DNA of 64,000 nucleotides. Source: Paracidovorax oryzae ATCC 19882 (lineage in GTDB: Bacteria > Pseudomonadota > Gammaproteobacteria > Burkholderiales > Burkholderiaceae_C). The notes under the pieces were generated by a model, which ran no database searches, was not told the DNA's origin, and saw only the letters and a list, made by a program, of their open reading frames with translations. Both the position numbers and the translations under genes were made by a program. Positions within the stretch are counted from its first letter, which is position 1. Each line of letters starts with the position of its first letter. Positions 56,090 through 64,000 of this stretch are shown here, piece by piece. Where the stretch lies: assembly GCF_000687165.1 (NCBI RefSeq), contig NZ_KK366049.1, positions 224,959 to 288,958 on the forward strand. Direction: 5' to 3'.

Positions 56090-56668
56090 ATGAAATTTTC
56101 CACCTCCCTCTTCGCCGGCCTCGCGCTGGCATCCTCCGCGCTGCTGGCCGCAGCCCCTGCCTTCGCGCAGCAGAAGCTGGTGCCCGAGCAGAGCGAGATC
56201 ACCTTCGTGAGCAAGCAGATGGGCGTGCCCGTCGAGGGCCGCTTCAAGAAGTTCGACGCGCAGGTCGCCTTCGACCCGGCCAAGCTCGCCACCAGCAAGG
56301 TCACGATCACGGTGGACACCGGCAGCGCCACCCTGGGCGTGAAGGAGTCCGACGCCGAACTGCCCAAGGCCACGTGGTTCAACGTGCCCAAGTTCCCGCA
56401 GGCGACCTTCCAGTCCACGGCGATCAAGTCCACCGGCCCGGGCAAGTTCGAGGTGGCCGGCAAGCTCAGCATCAAGGGCGCCACGCAGGACGTGGTCGCG
56501 CCCGTCACGCTCACGCAGAACGGCGCCACCACCATCGCCACGGGCAGCTTCCCGATCAAGCGCCTGGCCTTCAAGATCGGCGAGAACGAGTGGGCCGACA
56601 CCTCCATGGTCGCCGACGACGTGCAGGTGAAGTTCAAGCTGGCGCTCACGGGCGTGGGCAAGCTCTGA
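56090..56668 (+). CDS. YceI family periplasmic protein (first copy)
   Basis: This 192-residue protein has a signal peptide (residues 1-26, ending AFA) and a YceI lipocalin-like beta barrel (LVPEQSEITFVSKQMGVPVEGRFKKFDAQVAFDP) that binds an isoprenoid or quinone-like lipid. It follows cytochrome b561 by 47 bases and precedes a second YceI gene. The two copies differ clearly in sequence, so they probably have separate ligands or roles. Confidence 0.93.
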   Translation: MKFSTSLFAGLALASSALLAAAPAFAQQKLVPEQSEITFVSKQMGVPVEGRFKKFDAQVAFDPAKLATSKVTITVDTGSATLGVKESDAELPKATWFNVPKFPQATFQSTAIKSTGPGKFEVAGKLSIKGATQDVVAPVTLTQNGATTIATGSFPIKRLAFKIGENEWADTSMVADDVQVKFKLALTGVGKL

Positions 56669-56749
56669 GGCCCCCGGGCCGATCCCGCGCTTCCCCTTTT
56701 CCTTTCCGTTCTTCCTTTCCTTTCTTTTCTTTCAACCGGAGATAACGAC

Positions 56750-57325
56750 ATGCGCAAATCCCTGTTCGCCCTGGCCGCCGTGGCCGCACTCGCTGCCGGC
56801 GCCGCCCGGGCAGAGACCGCCACGTATGCCGTGGAGCCGACGCACACCTTCGCCACGTTCGAGATCAGCCACTTCGGCGCCAGCGTGAACCGCGGCCGCT
56901 TCGACAAGAAGGAAGGCACGATCGAGCTGGACAAGGCCGCCAAGACCGGCAAGGTGGACATCACCTTCCAGATCAACTCCATCAACACCGGCACGCCGCC
57001 CTTCGACAAGCACCTGCAGAGCCCCGACATCTTCGACGCGGCCAAGTACCCCACCGCGCGCTTCGTGGGCGACAAGTTCACCTTCGACGGCGACAAGCTG
57101 GTGTCCGTGGCCGGCAACCTGACGCTCAAGGGCCAGACCCATCCCGCGACCTTCAAGGCCAACCAGTTCGCCTGCTACCAGAGCCCGATGCTCAAGCGCG
57201 AAGTGTGCGGCGGCGACTTCGAGACCACCATCGACCGCACCCTGTTCGGCCTGGACTACGGCGTGCAGTACGGCTTCCCCAAGAACGTGCGCATCGTGGC
57301 CCAGGTCGAGGCCGTCAAGCAGTAA
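56750..57325 (+). CDS. YceI family periplasmic protein (second copy)
   Basis: This 191-residue protein has a signal peptide (residues 1-21, ending ARA) and the YceI fold (YAVEPTHTFATFEISHFGASVNRGRFDKKEGTIELD; CYQSPMLKREVCGGDFETTIDR with two cysteines). It is the E. coli YceI type. An 80-base gap with a long pyrimidine tract (TTTCC and TTTCTT units at about 56694-56733) separates it from the first copy. A strong terminator follows at 57368. Confidence 0.94.
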   Translation: MRKSLFALAAVAALAAGAARAETATYAVEPTHTFATFEISHFGASVNRGRFDKKEGTIELDKAAKTGKVDITFQINSINTGTPPFDKHLQSPDIFDAAKYPTARFVGDKFTFDGDKLVSVAGNLTLKGQTHPATFKANQFACYQSPMLKREVCGGDFETTIDRTLFGLDYGVQYGFPKNVRIVAQVEAVKQ

Positions 57326-57367
57326 TTGCGCTGCGACGTCATGCGCCGGCCTGCAGGCCGGCGCAGC

Positions 57368-57405
57368 AGCCGCCCTCCGCCCCCGTGCGGACGGCGGCTT
57401 TTTCC
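57368..57405 (+). terminator. Intrinsic terminator after the b561-YceI operon
   Basis: AGCCGCC...GGCGGCT forms the outer stem, with TCCGC/GCGGA inside, followed directly by a run of five T. It lies 42 bases after the second YceI stop and 22 bases before the end of the convergent Lrp gene. Confidence 0.8.
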
Positions 57406-57426
57406 TTATGGCCGGGCGGGCTCACC

Positions 57427-57885
57427 TCACCGCTCGGGTGGCCGCACTGCCTGCACCGTGTCGTGCTTGCGCACCGGGCTGGAGAGCACGAGCGAGGTGG
57501 TGACCGAGCCATGCGCCGCCAGCGCATCCACCACGCGCTGCAGGTCGGCCGGCTCCGCGATGGCGCAGCGCACGATGAAGCAGTCCTGCCCGGTCACCCG
57601 GTCGGCCTCCAGCACCTCGGGCATGCTCTCGAACAACTCCAGGTAGGGCCCGATGCCGCGGTGCGTGGTCTCGATGCGGATGATGACCGTGAGGCCCACG
57701 CCGATGCGGCCCAGGTGGACCCGGGCGCCATAGCCTTCGATGATGCCGGCGTCCTCCAGCTTGCGCACGCGCTCGCTCATCGCGGGCTGCGACAGGCCGA
57801 TGCGCTTGCCCAGCGCGGCCAGGCTCTGCCGCGCATCGGTCTGCAGGGCCTGCAGGATCAGCCAGTCCTTCTTGTCGATTCGCAT
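57427..57885 (-). CDS. Lrp/AsnC-family transcriptional regulator
   Basis: This 152-residue regulator has an N-terminal helix-turn-helix (DWLILQALQTDARQSLAALGKRIGLSQPAMSERVRKLEDAGII) and an AsnC/RAM effector domain (VTGQDCFIVRCAIAEPADLQRVVDAL). It is divergent from the glutathione-transferase gene at 58040, a plausible target. The effector, usually an amino acid, is unknown. Confidence 0.94.
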   Translation of the reverse strand: MRIDKKDWLILQALQTDARQSLAALGKRIGLSQPAMSERVRKLEDAGIIEGYGARVHLGRIGVGLTVIIRIETTHRGIGPYLELFESMPEVLEADRVTGQDCFIVRCAIAEPADLQRVVDALAAHGSVTTSLVLSSPVRKHDTVQAVRPPER

Positions 57886-58039
57886 GGAATGTCGGGGCCG
57901 GGGCAGGGTGCCCGCAGCCGATGGTTCATCGGTGGGCGGGGAATTTTTCCGATGCCCGCCCCTGTGCGCGCAGGGCGCGCCCGCCTATCGTAGGGCACGT
58001 TCCATGCATTCGCACACACCCCTCCAAGGAAGAATCTCC

Positions 58040-58660
58040 ATGCAGCTCTTCGGAATGCTCGACTCGCCCTATGTGCGCCGCGTCGCCGTCACCCTGCGCC
58101 ACCTGGGCGTGCCGTTCGAGCACCGGCCCCTGTCCGTGTTCAGCACCTTCGACGCGTTCCGTGCCGTCAACCCGGTGGTGAAGGCGCCCACGCTGGTGGC
58201 GGACGACGGCACGGTGCTGATGGATTCGACCCTGATCCTGCAGTGGATCGATGCCTGCGCACCGGATGCGGCCGCCCGCCTGGTGCCGGAAGACCCCGCG
58301 GCCCGCCTGCAGGACTTGCGCATCGCCGGCCTCGCGCTCGCCGCGTGCGAGAAGACGGTGCAGATCGTCTATGAGCAGCGGCTGCGCCCGGAGGACAAGC
58401 AGCATGCGCCCTGGCTGGAGCGCGTGGGCCTGCAGATGGATGCCGCGTACGCGCAGCTGGAAGAGGCCCTCGCCGGCGCGGGCAGCATGCCGGACGCGGC
58501 GGGGCTGACCCACGGCGGCATCGCCGCGGCGGTGGCCTGGGGGTTCACCGGCCTGGTGCTGCCCGGGCGGGTGGCGGGTGCGTCGCATCCGTCGCTGGCG
58601 GCTTTCGCCGCGGCGGCCGAGCGGCTGCCTGCGTTCGCGGCGTGCCCGCAGGTGGAGTGA
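58040..58660 (+). CDS. Glutathione S-transferase family protein
   Basis: This 206-residue protein has an N-terminal thioredoxin-like domain (MQLFGMLDSPYVRRVAVTLRHLGVPFEHRPL; the glutathione-contacting MDSTLILQWID) and a helical C-terminal domain. AAGGA lies 7 bases before ATG 58040. It is a general detoxification-type enzyme. The longer frame back to 57740 overlaps the divergent Lrp gene and is rejected. Confidence 0.92.
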   Translation: MQLFGMLDSPYVRRVAVTLRHLGVPFEHRPLSVFSTFDAFRAVNPVVKAPTLVADDGTVLMDSTLILQWIDACAPDAAARLVPEDPAARLQDLRIAGLALAACEKTVQIVYEQRLRPEDKQHAPWLERVGLQMDAAYAQLEEALAGAGSMPDAAGLTHGGIAAAVAWGFTGLVLPGRVAGASHPSLAAFAAAAERLPAFAACPQVE

Positions 58661-58698
58661 CCGCTGCCGGGCGGGAGTGCGGCACTGGCGCACCCATG

Positions 58699-58721
58699 AA
58701 AAAGGCCGGCATGTGCCGGCC
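58699..58721 (-). terminator. Intrinsic terminator after dctA
   Basis: On the minus strand GGCCGGC-ACAT-GCCGGCC is followed by five T, a clean hairpin terminator 21 bases after the dctA stop. It is convergent with the glutathione-transferase gene and may serve both directions only weakly, since the T run is on the dctA side. Confidence 0.85.
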
Positions 58722-58741
58722 TCGGTGCGGGGTGGGGGCGC

Positions 58742-60097
58742 TCAGCGCGTGCCCGACACGTCCATGTGCTCCGTCTTGTGGTCCAGGATGGCTTCCGGCT
58801 CCTGCGCGGCCACCCAGTCCGGGTTGTCCAGGCGCTGCCTGAGCTGCTCGGTGTCGAGGTCGCCCGTCCACTTGGCCACGACGATGGTGGCCACGCCGTT
58901 GCCCACCAGGTTGGTGAGAGCGCGCGCCTCGGACATGAAGCGGTCGATGCCCAGGATCAGCGCGAGGCCGGCCACCGGCACGTGGCCCACGGCCGAGAGG
59001 GTGGCCGCCAGCACGATGAAGCCGCTGCCGGTGATGCCGGCCGCGCCCTTGGAGGTGAGCAGCAGCACCAGCAGCAGGGTGATCTGGTGCGTGATGTCCA
59101 GCGGCGTGTTCGTGGCCTGGGCGATGAACACGGCGGCCATGGTCAGGTAGATGGAGGTGCCGTCCAGGTTGAAGGAGTAGCCGGTGGGGATCACGAGGCC
59201 CACGGTGGTCTTCTTGGCGCCCAGGTTCTCCATCTTCTCCATCATGCGCGGCAGCACCGATTCGCTGGAGGAGGTGCCCAGCACGATGAGGAGTTCTTCC
59301 TTGATGTACTTCACGAACTTCCAGATCGAGAAGCCGTGGAAGCGCGCGATCAGGCCGAGCACGACGAAGACGAACAGCAGGCAGGTCAGGTAGAACGAGC
59401 CCATCAGCTTGCCCAGCGACAGCAGCGAGCCCACGCCGTACTTGCCGATGGTGAAGGACATGGCCCCGAACGCGCCGATCGGGGCCACCTTCATGATGTA
59501 GCCCACGATGGTGAACAGCACGTGCGAGGTCTTCTCGATGAAGTCGAACACCAGCGTGCCGCGGCCGCCGAAGCGGTGCAGCGCGAAGCCGAACATCACG
59601 GCGATGAGCAGCACCTGCAGGATCTCGCCCTTGGCGAACGCATCCACCACGGTGGTGGGGATGATGTTCATCAGGAAGTCGGTGGTGGTGCCCATCTTGC
59701 CGGGTGCCGTGTAGGCGGCGATGGACTTGGTGTCGATGGCCGAGGCATCGACGTTCATGCCCGCGCCGGGCTGGAGCACGTTGACGACGATCAGGCCGAT
59801 GACCAGCGCGACGCTGCTCACGATCTCGAAATAGAGCAGGGCGAGGCCGCCGGTGCGGCCCACCTTCTTCATGTCCTCCATGCCCGCGATGCCGACCACC
59901 ACGGTACAGAAGATGATGGGCGCGATGATCATCTTGATGAGCTTGATGAAGCCATCGCCCAGGGGCTTCATCTTCTCGCCGATCTCGGGGTAGAAGTGCC
60001 CGAGCAGCACGCCCACGACGACGGCGAACAGCACCTGCACGTAAAGCGAGCGGTAGAGGGGGAGTTTTCTGGCGGGTATGCGGGCGGTTGCGTTCAT
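58742..60097 (-). CDS. dctA: C4-dicarboxylate:cation symporter DctA
   Basis: This 451-residue transporter of the DAACS family (SLC1-like) takes up succinate, fumarate, malate and related acids. Motifs include [21 protein letters not shown], the Ser-rich hairpin [39 protein letters not shown] and [21 protein letters not shown] 60097 gives the family length; the frame to 60307 has no support. It is divergent from urtA with 335 bases between. Confidence 0.97.
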   Translation of the reverse strand: MNATARIPARKLPLYRSLYVQVLFAVVVGVLLGHFYPEIGEKMKPLGDGFIKLIKMIIAPIIFCTVVVGIAGMEDMKKVGRTGGLALLYFEIVSSVALVIGLIVVNVLQPGAGMNVDASAIDTKSIAAYTAPGKMGTTTDFLMNIIPTTVVDAFAKGEILQVLLIAVMFGFALHRFGGRGTLVFDFIEKTSHVLFTIVGYIMKVAPIGAFGAMSFTIGKYGVGSLLSLGKLMGSFYLTCLLFVFVVLGLIARFHGFSIWKFVKYIKEELLIVLGTSSSESVLPRMMEKMENLGAKKTTVGLVIPTGYSFNLDGTSIYLTMAAVFIAQATNTPLDITHQITLLLVLLLTSKGAAGITGSGFIVLAATLSAVGHVPVAGLALILGIDRFMSEARALTNLVGNGVATIVVAKWTGDLDTEQLRQRLDNPDWVAAQEPEAILDHKTEHMDVSGTR

Positions 60098-60200
60098 GCA
60101 GGCCTCTTGCGTCAACAAAAAAGAGCGGGCACCGGGCGCCTGTCCAGAGGCGGCCCTCGTGCGGGTGACGCACTGTAAGGCCGTGTCGCGCGCAGGACAT

Positions 60201-60239
60201 TGTGGGAAACCACATGGTTGATTCCAACCTGTGGGAAAC
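60201..60239. repeat. Direct repeat TGTGGGAAAC upstream of dctA
   Basis: TGTGGGAAAC occurs at 60201-60210 and again at 60230-60239, spaced by 29 bases (about three helical turns). The first copy is also part of a small hairpin (TGTGG-GAAA-CCACA). They lie 104-142 bases upstream of dctA and could be activator sites. Confidence 0.4.
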
Positions 60240-60328
60240 GCCGGAGGGAATACCCGTATGCCGTGCCGGCCGGGGCGTGCGCACACGTCCGCCATGTGGT
60301 GGTGCACGGCGGTGGATGAGGGAGGGAC

Positions 60329-60346
60329 ATACGCCCGTTGGCGTAT
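60329..60346. promoter_or_regulatory. Palindrome overlapping the urtA -35 region
   Basis: ATACGCC-CGTT-GGCGTAT is a perfect 7-bp inverted repeat. A possible promoter follows: TTCACG at 60347 and CAGAAT at 60369 with a 16-base spacer. The CAGAAT is within an 18-base string shared with 31990-32007. A regulator bound at the palindrome would touch the -35 box. The rest of the 335-base dctA-urtA gap shows no gene. Confidence 0.5.
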
Positions 60347-60432
60347 TTCACGGGCGGGGCGGGCTCCGCAGAATCGGCTCCAGCGATTTCCTGATGACCC
60401 TGTTCTTCCACTTCCTTCCCGGAGCCCACACC

Positions 60433-61695
60433 ATGCAACGTCGCTTCACTCTCCAGGCGCTGTGCGCCGCAGCCGCCCTGGCGGGCCTCTCCGCGCTGCC
60501 TGCCCATGCCGCCGACACGATCAAGATCGGCGTGCTGCACAGCCTCTCGGGCACGATGGCCATTTCCGAAACGGTGCTCAAGGACACGGTGCTGATGGCC
60601 ATCGAGGACATCAACGCCAAGGGCGGCGTGCTGGGCAAGAAGCTCGAGCCCGTGGTGGTAGACCCGGCCTCCAACTGGCCGCTGTTCGCCGAGAAGACCA
60701 AGCAGCTGCTGGGCCAGGACAAGGTCTCGGTGATCTTCGGCTGCTGGACCAGCGTGAGCCGCAAGTCCGTGCTGCCGGTGGTCGAGGAAATGAACGGCCT
60801 GCTGTTCTACCCTGTGCAGTACGAGGGCGAGGAACTCTCCAAGAACGTGTTCTACACGGGCGCCGCACCCAACCAGCAGGCCATTCCCGCGGTGGACTAT
60901 CTCATGAGCAAGGATGGCGGCGGTGCCAAGCGCTGGGTGCTGCTGGGCACCGACTACGTGTACCCCCGCACCACCAACAAGATCCTGCGCGCCTACCTCA
61001 AATCCAAGGGCGTGAAGGATTCGGACATCGACGAGAAGTACACCCCCTTCGGCCACAGCGACTACCAGACCATCGTGGCCGACATCAAGAAGTTCAGCCA
61101 GGGCGGCAAGACGGCCGTGGTCTCCACCATCAACGGCGACTCCAACGTGCCCTTCTACAAGGAGCTGGGCAACGCGGGCCTGAAGGCCAAGGACGTGCCG
61201 GTCGTCGCCTTCAGCGTGGGCGAAGAGGAACTGCGCGGTGTGGACACCAAGCCCCTGGTGGGCCACCTGGCGGCCTGGAACTACTTCATGTCGATCAAGA
61301 ACCCGACCAACACGGCCTTCATCAAGCAGTGGAGCGACTACGCGAAGAAGAACAACATCCCCGGCCACAAGGACAAGCCGCTGACCAACGACCCGATGGA
61401 AGCCACCTGGATCGGTGTCCACATGTGGGCCCAGGCGGTGGAGAAGGCCAAGACCACCGACGTGGACAAGGTCATCGCCGCGATGGCGGGCCAGACCTTC
61501 CAGGCGCCCAGCGGCATCGTCTCCAAGATGGACGAGAAGAACCACCACCTGCACAAGAGCGTGTTCATCGGCGAGATCAAGGCCGACGGCCAGTTCAACG
61601 TGGTGTGGAAGACGCCCGGCCCGGTCAAGGCCAAGCCGTGGAGCCCGTACATCGAGGGCAACGACAAGAAAAAAGACGAGCCTGAAAAGAAGTGA
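60433..61695 (+). CDS. urtA: Urea ABC transporter substrate-binding protein UrtA
   Basis: This 420-residue periplasmic binding protein has a signal peptide (about residues 1-26, ending AHA). Family motifs are [35 protein letters not shown] (urea-binding region), [10 protein letters not shown] and [17 protein letters not shown]. It binds urea and short amides for the UrtBCDE transporter. ATG 60433 follows GGAG. Urea imported here feeds the urease encoded about 37 kb away. Confidence 0.97.
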   Translation: MQRRFTLQALCAAAALAGLSALPAHAADTIKIGVLHSLSGTMAISETVLKDTVLMAIEDINAKGGVLGKKLEPVVVDPASNWPLFAEKTKQLLGQDKVSVIFGCWTSVSRKSVLPVVEEMNGLLFYPVQYEGEELSKNVFYTGAAPNQQAIPAVDYLMSKDGGGAKRWVLLGTDYVYPRTTNKILRAYLKSKGVKDSDIDEKYTPFGHSDYQTIVADIKKFSQGGKTAVVSTINGDSNVPFYKELGNAGLKAKDVPVVAFSVGEEELRGVDTKPLVGHLAAWNYFMSIKNPTNTAFIKQWSDYAKKNNIPGHKDKPLTNDPMEATWIGVHMWAQAVEKAKTTDVDKVIAAMAGQTFQAPSGIVSKMDEKNHHLHKSVFIGEIKADGQFNVVWKTPGPVKAKPWSPYIEGNDKKKDEPEKK

Positions 61696-61880
61696 CACCC
61701 CCCTGAGGCCCTTCGGGCCTTCCCCCCGCTCTCACGCTTCGCGTGGGAGGGGGTAAGGGCTGCGGCTCCGGGCCCGCCTGCGCGGGCCTGGACAGCCCGA
61801 ACGCCCCGGGCCTCCGGCCCGGGGCTGCTCGACGCCAGCGGCCCGGCAAAGCCGGTTCCGCGGCGTCTGCTGGTCTGGGG
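61696..61880. repeat. Hairpin-rich dispersed repeat between urtA and urtB
   Basis: The 236-base gap contains a series of GC-rich inverted repeats. AGGCCC-TTC-GGGCCT is at about 61704, and GCCCGC/GCGGGC lies near 61780. A perfect 10-bp stem GCCCCGGGCC-TCC-GGCCCGGGGC is at 61803-61825. The left part (GACACCCCCCTGAGG...CCTTCCCCCC...GGGAGGGGG) and the right end (GGCGTCTGCTGG) recur after urtB at 63513-63663. This looks like a dispersed intergenic element of the family. It could also protect urtA mRNA or reduce read-through into the permease genes. Confidence 0.6.
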
Positions 61881-61931
61881 TGGGGTCAATGCTCTGCTTC
61901 TTTCTGACGTTTCGCTCCGGGTTTCATTTCC

Positions 61932-63512
61932 ATGCTTCTTTCCATCTTCCATCGCTTGATCGCCTGCCTGCTGCTGTGCGCCGCAGCGCAGGCGCATGCG
62001 CTCACGGCCGAGGGCGCGCGGGCCATGGCTGCGGGCGATACCGACGAGCGCATCGCGGCGCTGCAGCAGGCGGTTGCCACGCCCGACGAGGCCACGGTGG
62101 CTTTCATCCGGGCGATGGCCGACGATGCGGTGAAGATCGCCGGTGGCCGGGCCATCGTGGTGAAGGACGGCAAGGGGGCCGATCCGGTCACCGGTGCGCC
62201 GGTGAACGTGCCGGACGATGCGGAGGACATCGTCAACAACAACCGCATGCGCGGCGAGTTCGATACCGCGCTGGCTTCGCTGCAGCTGATGTCGCCCGAC
62301 GCGGCGCAGCGCCGCGCGGCGATCGATGCGCTCAAGGACGAGAGCGAGGAGGCGCGGCTGCCGCTGATCGACAAGGCCCTGGCCGCCGAGCGCGAGCCGG
62401 GGCTCAAGGCGCGGCTCGAGGCGATCCGTGCGCGCATCCAGCTCTCGGCGAGCGACCCGGCGCAGCGCCAGCTTGCGGCGCAGGCCCTGTCTGCCAGCGG
62501 CAACCCGGCCACGCGCACGGTGCTGCTGGAGCAACTGCGCAACGAGCAGGATCCGAAGGTGCGCGCGGCCCTGGATTCCGCGCTGAAGGCCGTGGAAGCG
62601 CGACTGCAGTGGGGCGAGCGCCTGGGCGCGCTGTTCTCGGGCCTCAGCCTGGGATCGATCCTGCTGCTGGTCGCGCTGGGCCTGGCCATTACCTACGGGC
62701 TGATGGGCGTCATCAACATGGCCCACGGCGAGCTGATGATGATCGGCGCCTACGCCACCTACGTGGTGCAGGGGCTGTTCCAGCGCTACCTGCCGGGCGC
62801 CTTCGACGCCTACCTCATCGCCGCCGTGCCGGTGGCATTCCTCGCGTCGGCGCTCATGGGCGCGGTGCTGGAGCGCGGCGTGATCCGCTTCCTCTACGGC
62901 CGGCCGCTGGAAACGCTGCTGGCCACCTGGGGCATCAGCCTGATGCTGCAGCAATTGGTGCGCAGCCTGTTCGGCGCGCAGAACGTGGGCGTGGAGAACC
63001 CCGCCTGGATGAGCGGCGGCGTGCAGGTGCTGGAGAACCTGCAGCTGCCGTGGAACCGGCTGGTGATCGTCGCGTTCGCATTCGCGGTGCTGGGCGGCGT
63101 GGCTTTCCTCATCGGCCGTACGCGGCTGGGGTTGTTCGTGCGTGGCGTGACGCAGAACCGGCCCATCGCCTCGTGCATGGGCGTGAACACCGCACGCGTC
63201 GATACCTATGCCTTCGCGCTGGGCTCCGGCATCGCCGGCCTGGCGGGCTGTGCCTTGAGCCAGGTCGGCAACGTGGGGCCGGACCTGGGGCAGGGCTACA
63301 TCGTGGACGCCTTCATGGTCGTGGTGCTGGGCGGTGTCGGCCAGCTCGCGGGCACGGTCTATGCCGCGCTGGGCCTGGGTGTGCTGAACAAGTTCCTCGA
63401 GGGCTGGGCGGGCGCGGTGCTGGCCAAGATCGCCGTGCTGGTGCTCATCATCGTCTTCATCCAGAAGCGGCCGCAGGGCATCTTCGCGGTGAAGGGGCGC
63501 ACTGCAGACTAG
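61932..63512 (+). CDS. urtB: Urea ABC transporter permease UrtB
   Basis: This 526-residue protein has a signal peptide (1-23), an N-terminal soluble domain of about 200 residues typical of UrtB (ALTAEGARAMAAGDTDERIAALQQAV), and then about eight transmembrane helices of the branched-chain-type permease (LGLAITYGLMGVINMAHGELMMIGAYATY; GVNTARVDTYAFALGSGIAGLAG). It forms the membrane channel with UrtC. Coding direction and order follow urtA. Confidence 0.96.
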   Translation: MLLSIFHRLIACLLLCAAAQAHALTAEGARAMAAGDTDERIAALQQAVATPDEATVAFIRAMADDAVKIAGGRAIVVKDGKGADPVTGAPVNVPDDAEDIVNNNRMRGEFDTALASLQLMSPDAAQRRAAIDALKDESEEARLPLIDKALAAEREPGLKARLEAIRARIQLSASDPAQRQLAAQALSASGNPATRTVLLEQLRNEQDPKVRAALDSALKAVEARLQWGERLGALFSGLSLGSILLLVALGLAITYGLMGVINMAHGELMMIGAYATYVVQGLFQRYLPGAFDAYLIAAVPVAFLASALMGAVLERGVIRFLYGRPLETLLATWGISLMLQQLVRSLFGAQNVGVENPAWMSGGVQVLENLQLPWNRLVIVAFAFAVLGGVAFLIGRTRLGLFVRGVTQNRPIASCMGVNTARVDTYAFALGSGIAGLAGCALSQVGNVGPDLGQGYIVDAFMVVVLGGVGQLAGTVYAALGLGVLNKFLEGWAGAVLAKIAVLVLIIVFIQKRPQGIFAVKGRTAD

Positions 63513-63663
63513 GTATGAGACACCCCCCTGTGTCGCTTCGCTCCTTCCCCCCTCTCTCGCATGGCTGCGCCCTGCGGGAGGGGGGGACGCCGCCGGCGCG
63601 GCGGGGCGGCCCTTGCGCGGCGGCTGCTGGCCTGGGCCGTGACGGTGGCTGATTCCGCTGGCG
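63513..63663. repeat. Second copy of the dispersed repeat, between urtB and urtC
   Basis: GACACCCCCCTG, then TTCG...CCTTCCCCCC, CTCTC...GCGGGAGGGGG and GGCGGCTGCTGG follow the same order as in 61696-61880, with different spacing and additional hairpins (GCCGCCGGCGCGGCGG). It supports the view that this is a mobile or spreading intergenic element rather than an operon-specific signal. Confidence 0.55.
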
Positions 63664-63684
63664 ATGCCGAACACTGAAAAAAGT

Positions 63685-64000
63685 ATGACCACTCCCATTG
63701 CTATTCAACTGCCAGCCCCGGCGCCGCTTCTCTCGCGCACCGGGTGGACGGCCTTCATCGTGGCGCTGATCGCGGTCTGCGCGGTCGCGCCTGCGCTGAA
63801 CCTGCTCGTGCCGGCCGGCAGCGCCTTCCACCTCTCCGACTACGCCGTGGCGCTGGTCGGCAAGATCATGTGCTATGCCATCTGCGCGCTGGCCATGGAC
63901 CTGATCTGGGGCTACACGGGCATCCTGAGCCTGGGCCACGGGCTTTTCTTCGCGCTGGGCGGCTACGTGATGGGCATGTACCTCATGCGCCAGATCGGGC
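63685..64000 (+). CDS. urtC: Urea ABC transporter permease UrtC (5' part, cut by window end)
   Basis: The first 105 residues are visible: MTTPIAIQLPAPAPLLSRTG, then a helix and ICALAMDLIWGYTGILSLGHG, the UrtC/LivM permease signature. It is open to the window end, so it is incomplete here, not truncated in nature. An in-frame ATG at 63664 (MPNTEKS) is an alternative start. It is the second membrane subunit of the urea transporter; urtD and urtE should follow. Confidence 0.93.
   Translation, partial: MTTPIAIQLPAPAPLLSRTGWTAFIVALIAVCAVAPALNLLVPAGSAFHLSDYAVALVGKIMCYAICALAMDLIWGYTGILSLGHGLFFALGGYVMGMYLMRQIG

Overview
The window is high-GC chromosomal DNA that fits a plant-associated member of the Comamonadaceae, close to Acidovorax/Paracidovorax. 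Support for this is the betaproteobacterial urease and urt gene sets, the Bug-type binding protein, an M91 (XopG/HopH1/NleD-like) putative type III effector behind a perfect plant-inducible-promoter (PIP) box, and GC-rich dispersed intergenic repeats of the kind seen in this family. Placement is by recognition of protein families only; no search was run.

Layout. (1) 1-16.98 kb is a defence island. It holds an IS3-type orfA at the left edge, a poorly coding stretch, a small ribbon-helix-helix-like gene, then a tightly coupled BREX type 2 (Pgl) operon pglW-pglX-pglY-pglZ followed by a single-chain GmrSD-like (DUF262+DUF1524) type IV restriction gene. The island stops at the 3' end of a tRNA-Ser(UGA), a classic integration site. 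(2) 17.08-23.33 kb is a minus-strand urease operon, ureA-ureJ-ureB-ureC-(GNAT)-ureE-ureF-ureG, with no ureD. (3) 23.48-31.0 kb carries, on the plus strand, a lipoprotein metallophosphoesterase overlapping a di-haem peroxidase, and then an unusual NCS1-type transporter/histidine kinase/receiver fusion with its LuxR-type response regulator. (4) 31.0-34.2 kb has a LysR regulator, an NAD-dependent epimerase-like protein and small proteins. (5) 34.25-38.1 kb is the L-lactate operon lldP-lldR-lldD with two palindromic operators. (6) 38.1-42.9 kb has a DUF4189 protein, a TonB-dependent receptor next to nikR (probably outer-membrane nickel uptake feeding urease), a DUF3334 protein and a GntR/FCD regulator. 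(7) 43.2-49.5 kb is a 5-oxoproline-type operon: MFS transporter, pxpA, DUF1445, fused pxpBC (TTG start) and a biotin carboxylase/biotin carrier fusion. (8) 49.6-51.4 kb holds the XopG-like effector and two small exported proteins. (9) 51.4-55.3 kb is an IclR-controlled CoA-transferase/citrate-lyase-like/Bug operon with three identical palindromes. (10) 55.5-60.1 kb has cytochrome b561, two YceI proteins, an Lrp regulator, a glutathione transferase and dctA. (11) 60.4 kb to the end is the urea ABC transporter urtA-urtB-urtC (urtC cut by the window), with hairpin-rich repeats between the genes.

How it fits together. Urea import (urt), nickel uptake and sensing (TonB receptor, NikR, UreJ, the His-rich tail of UreE) and urease maturation are spread over about 45 kb but form one functional theme. 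The BREX/GmrSD island is a self-contained anti-phage cargo. Most metabolic operons carry a local regulator with a visible palindromic operator.
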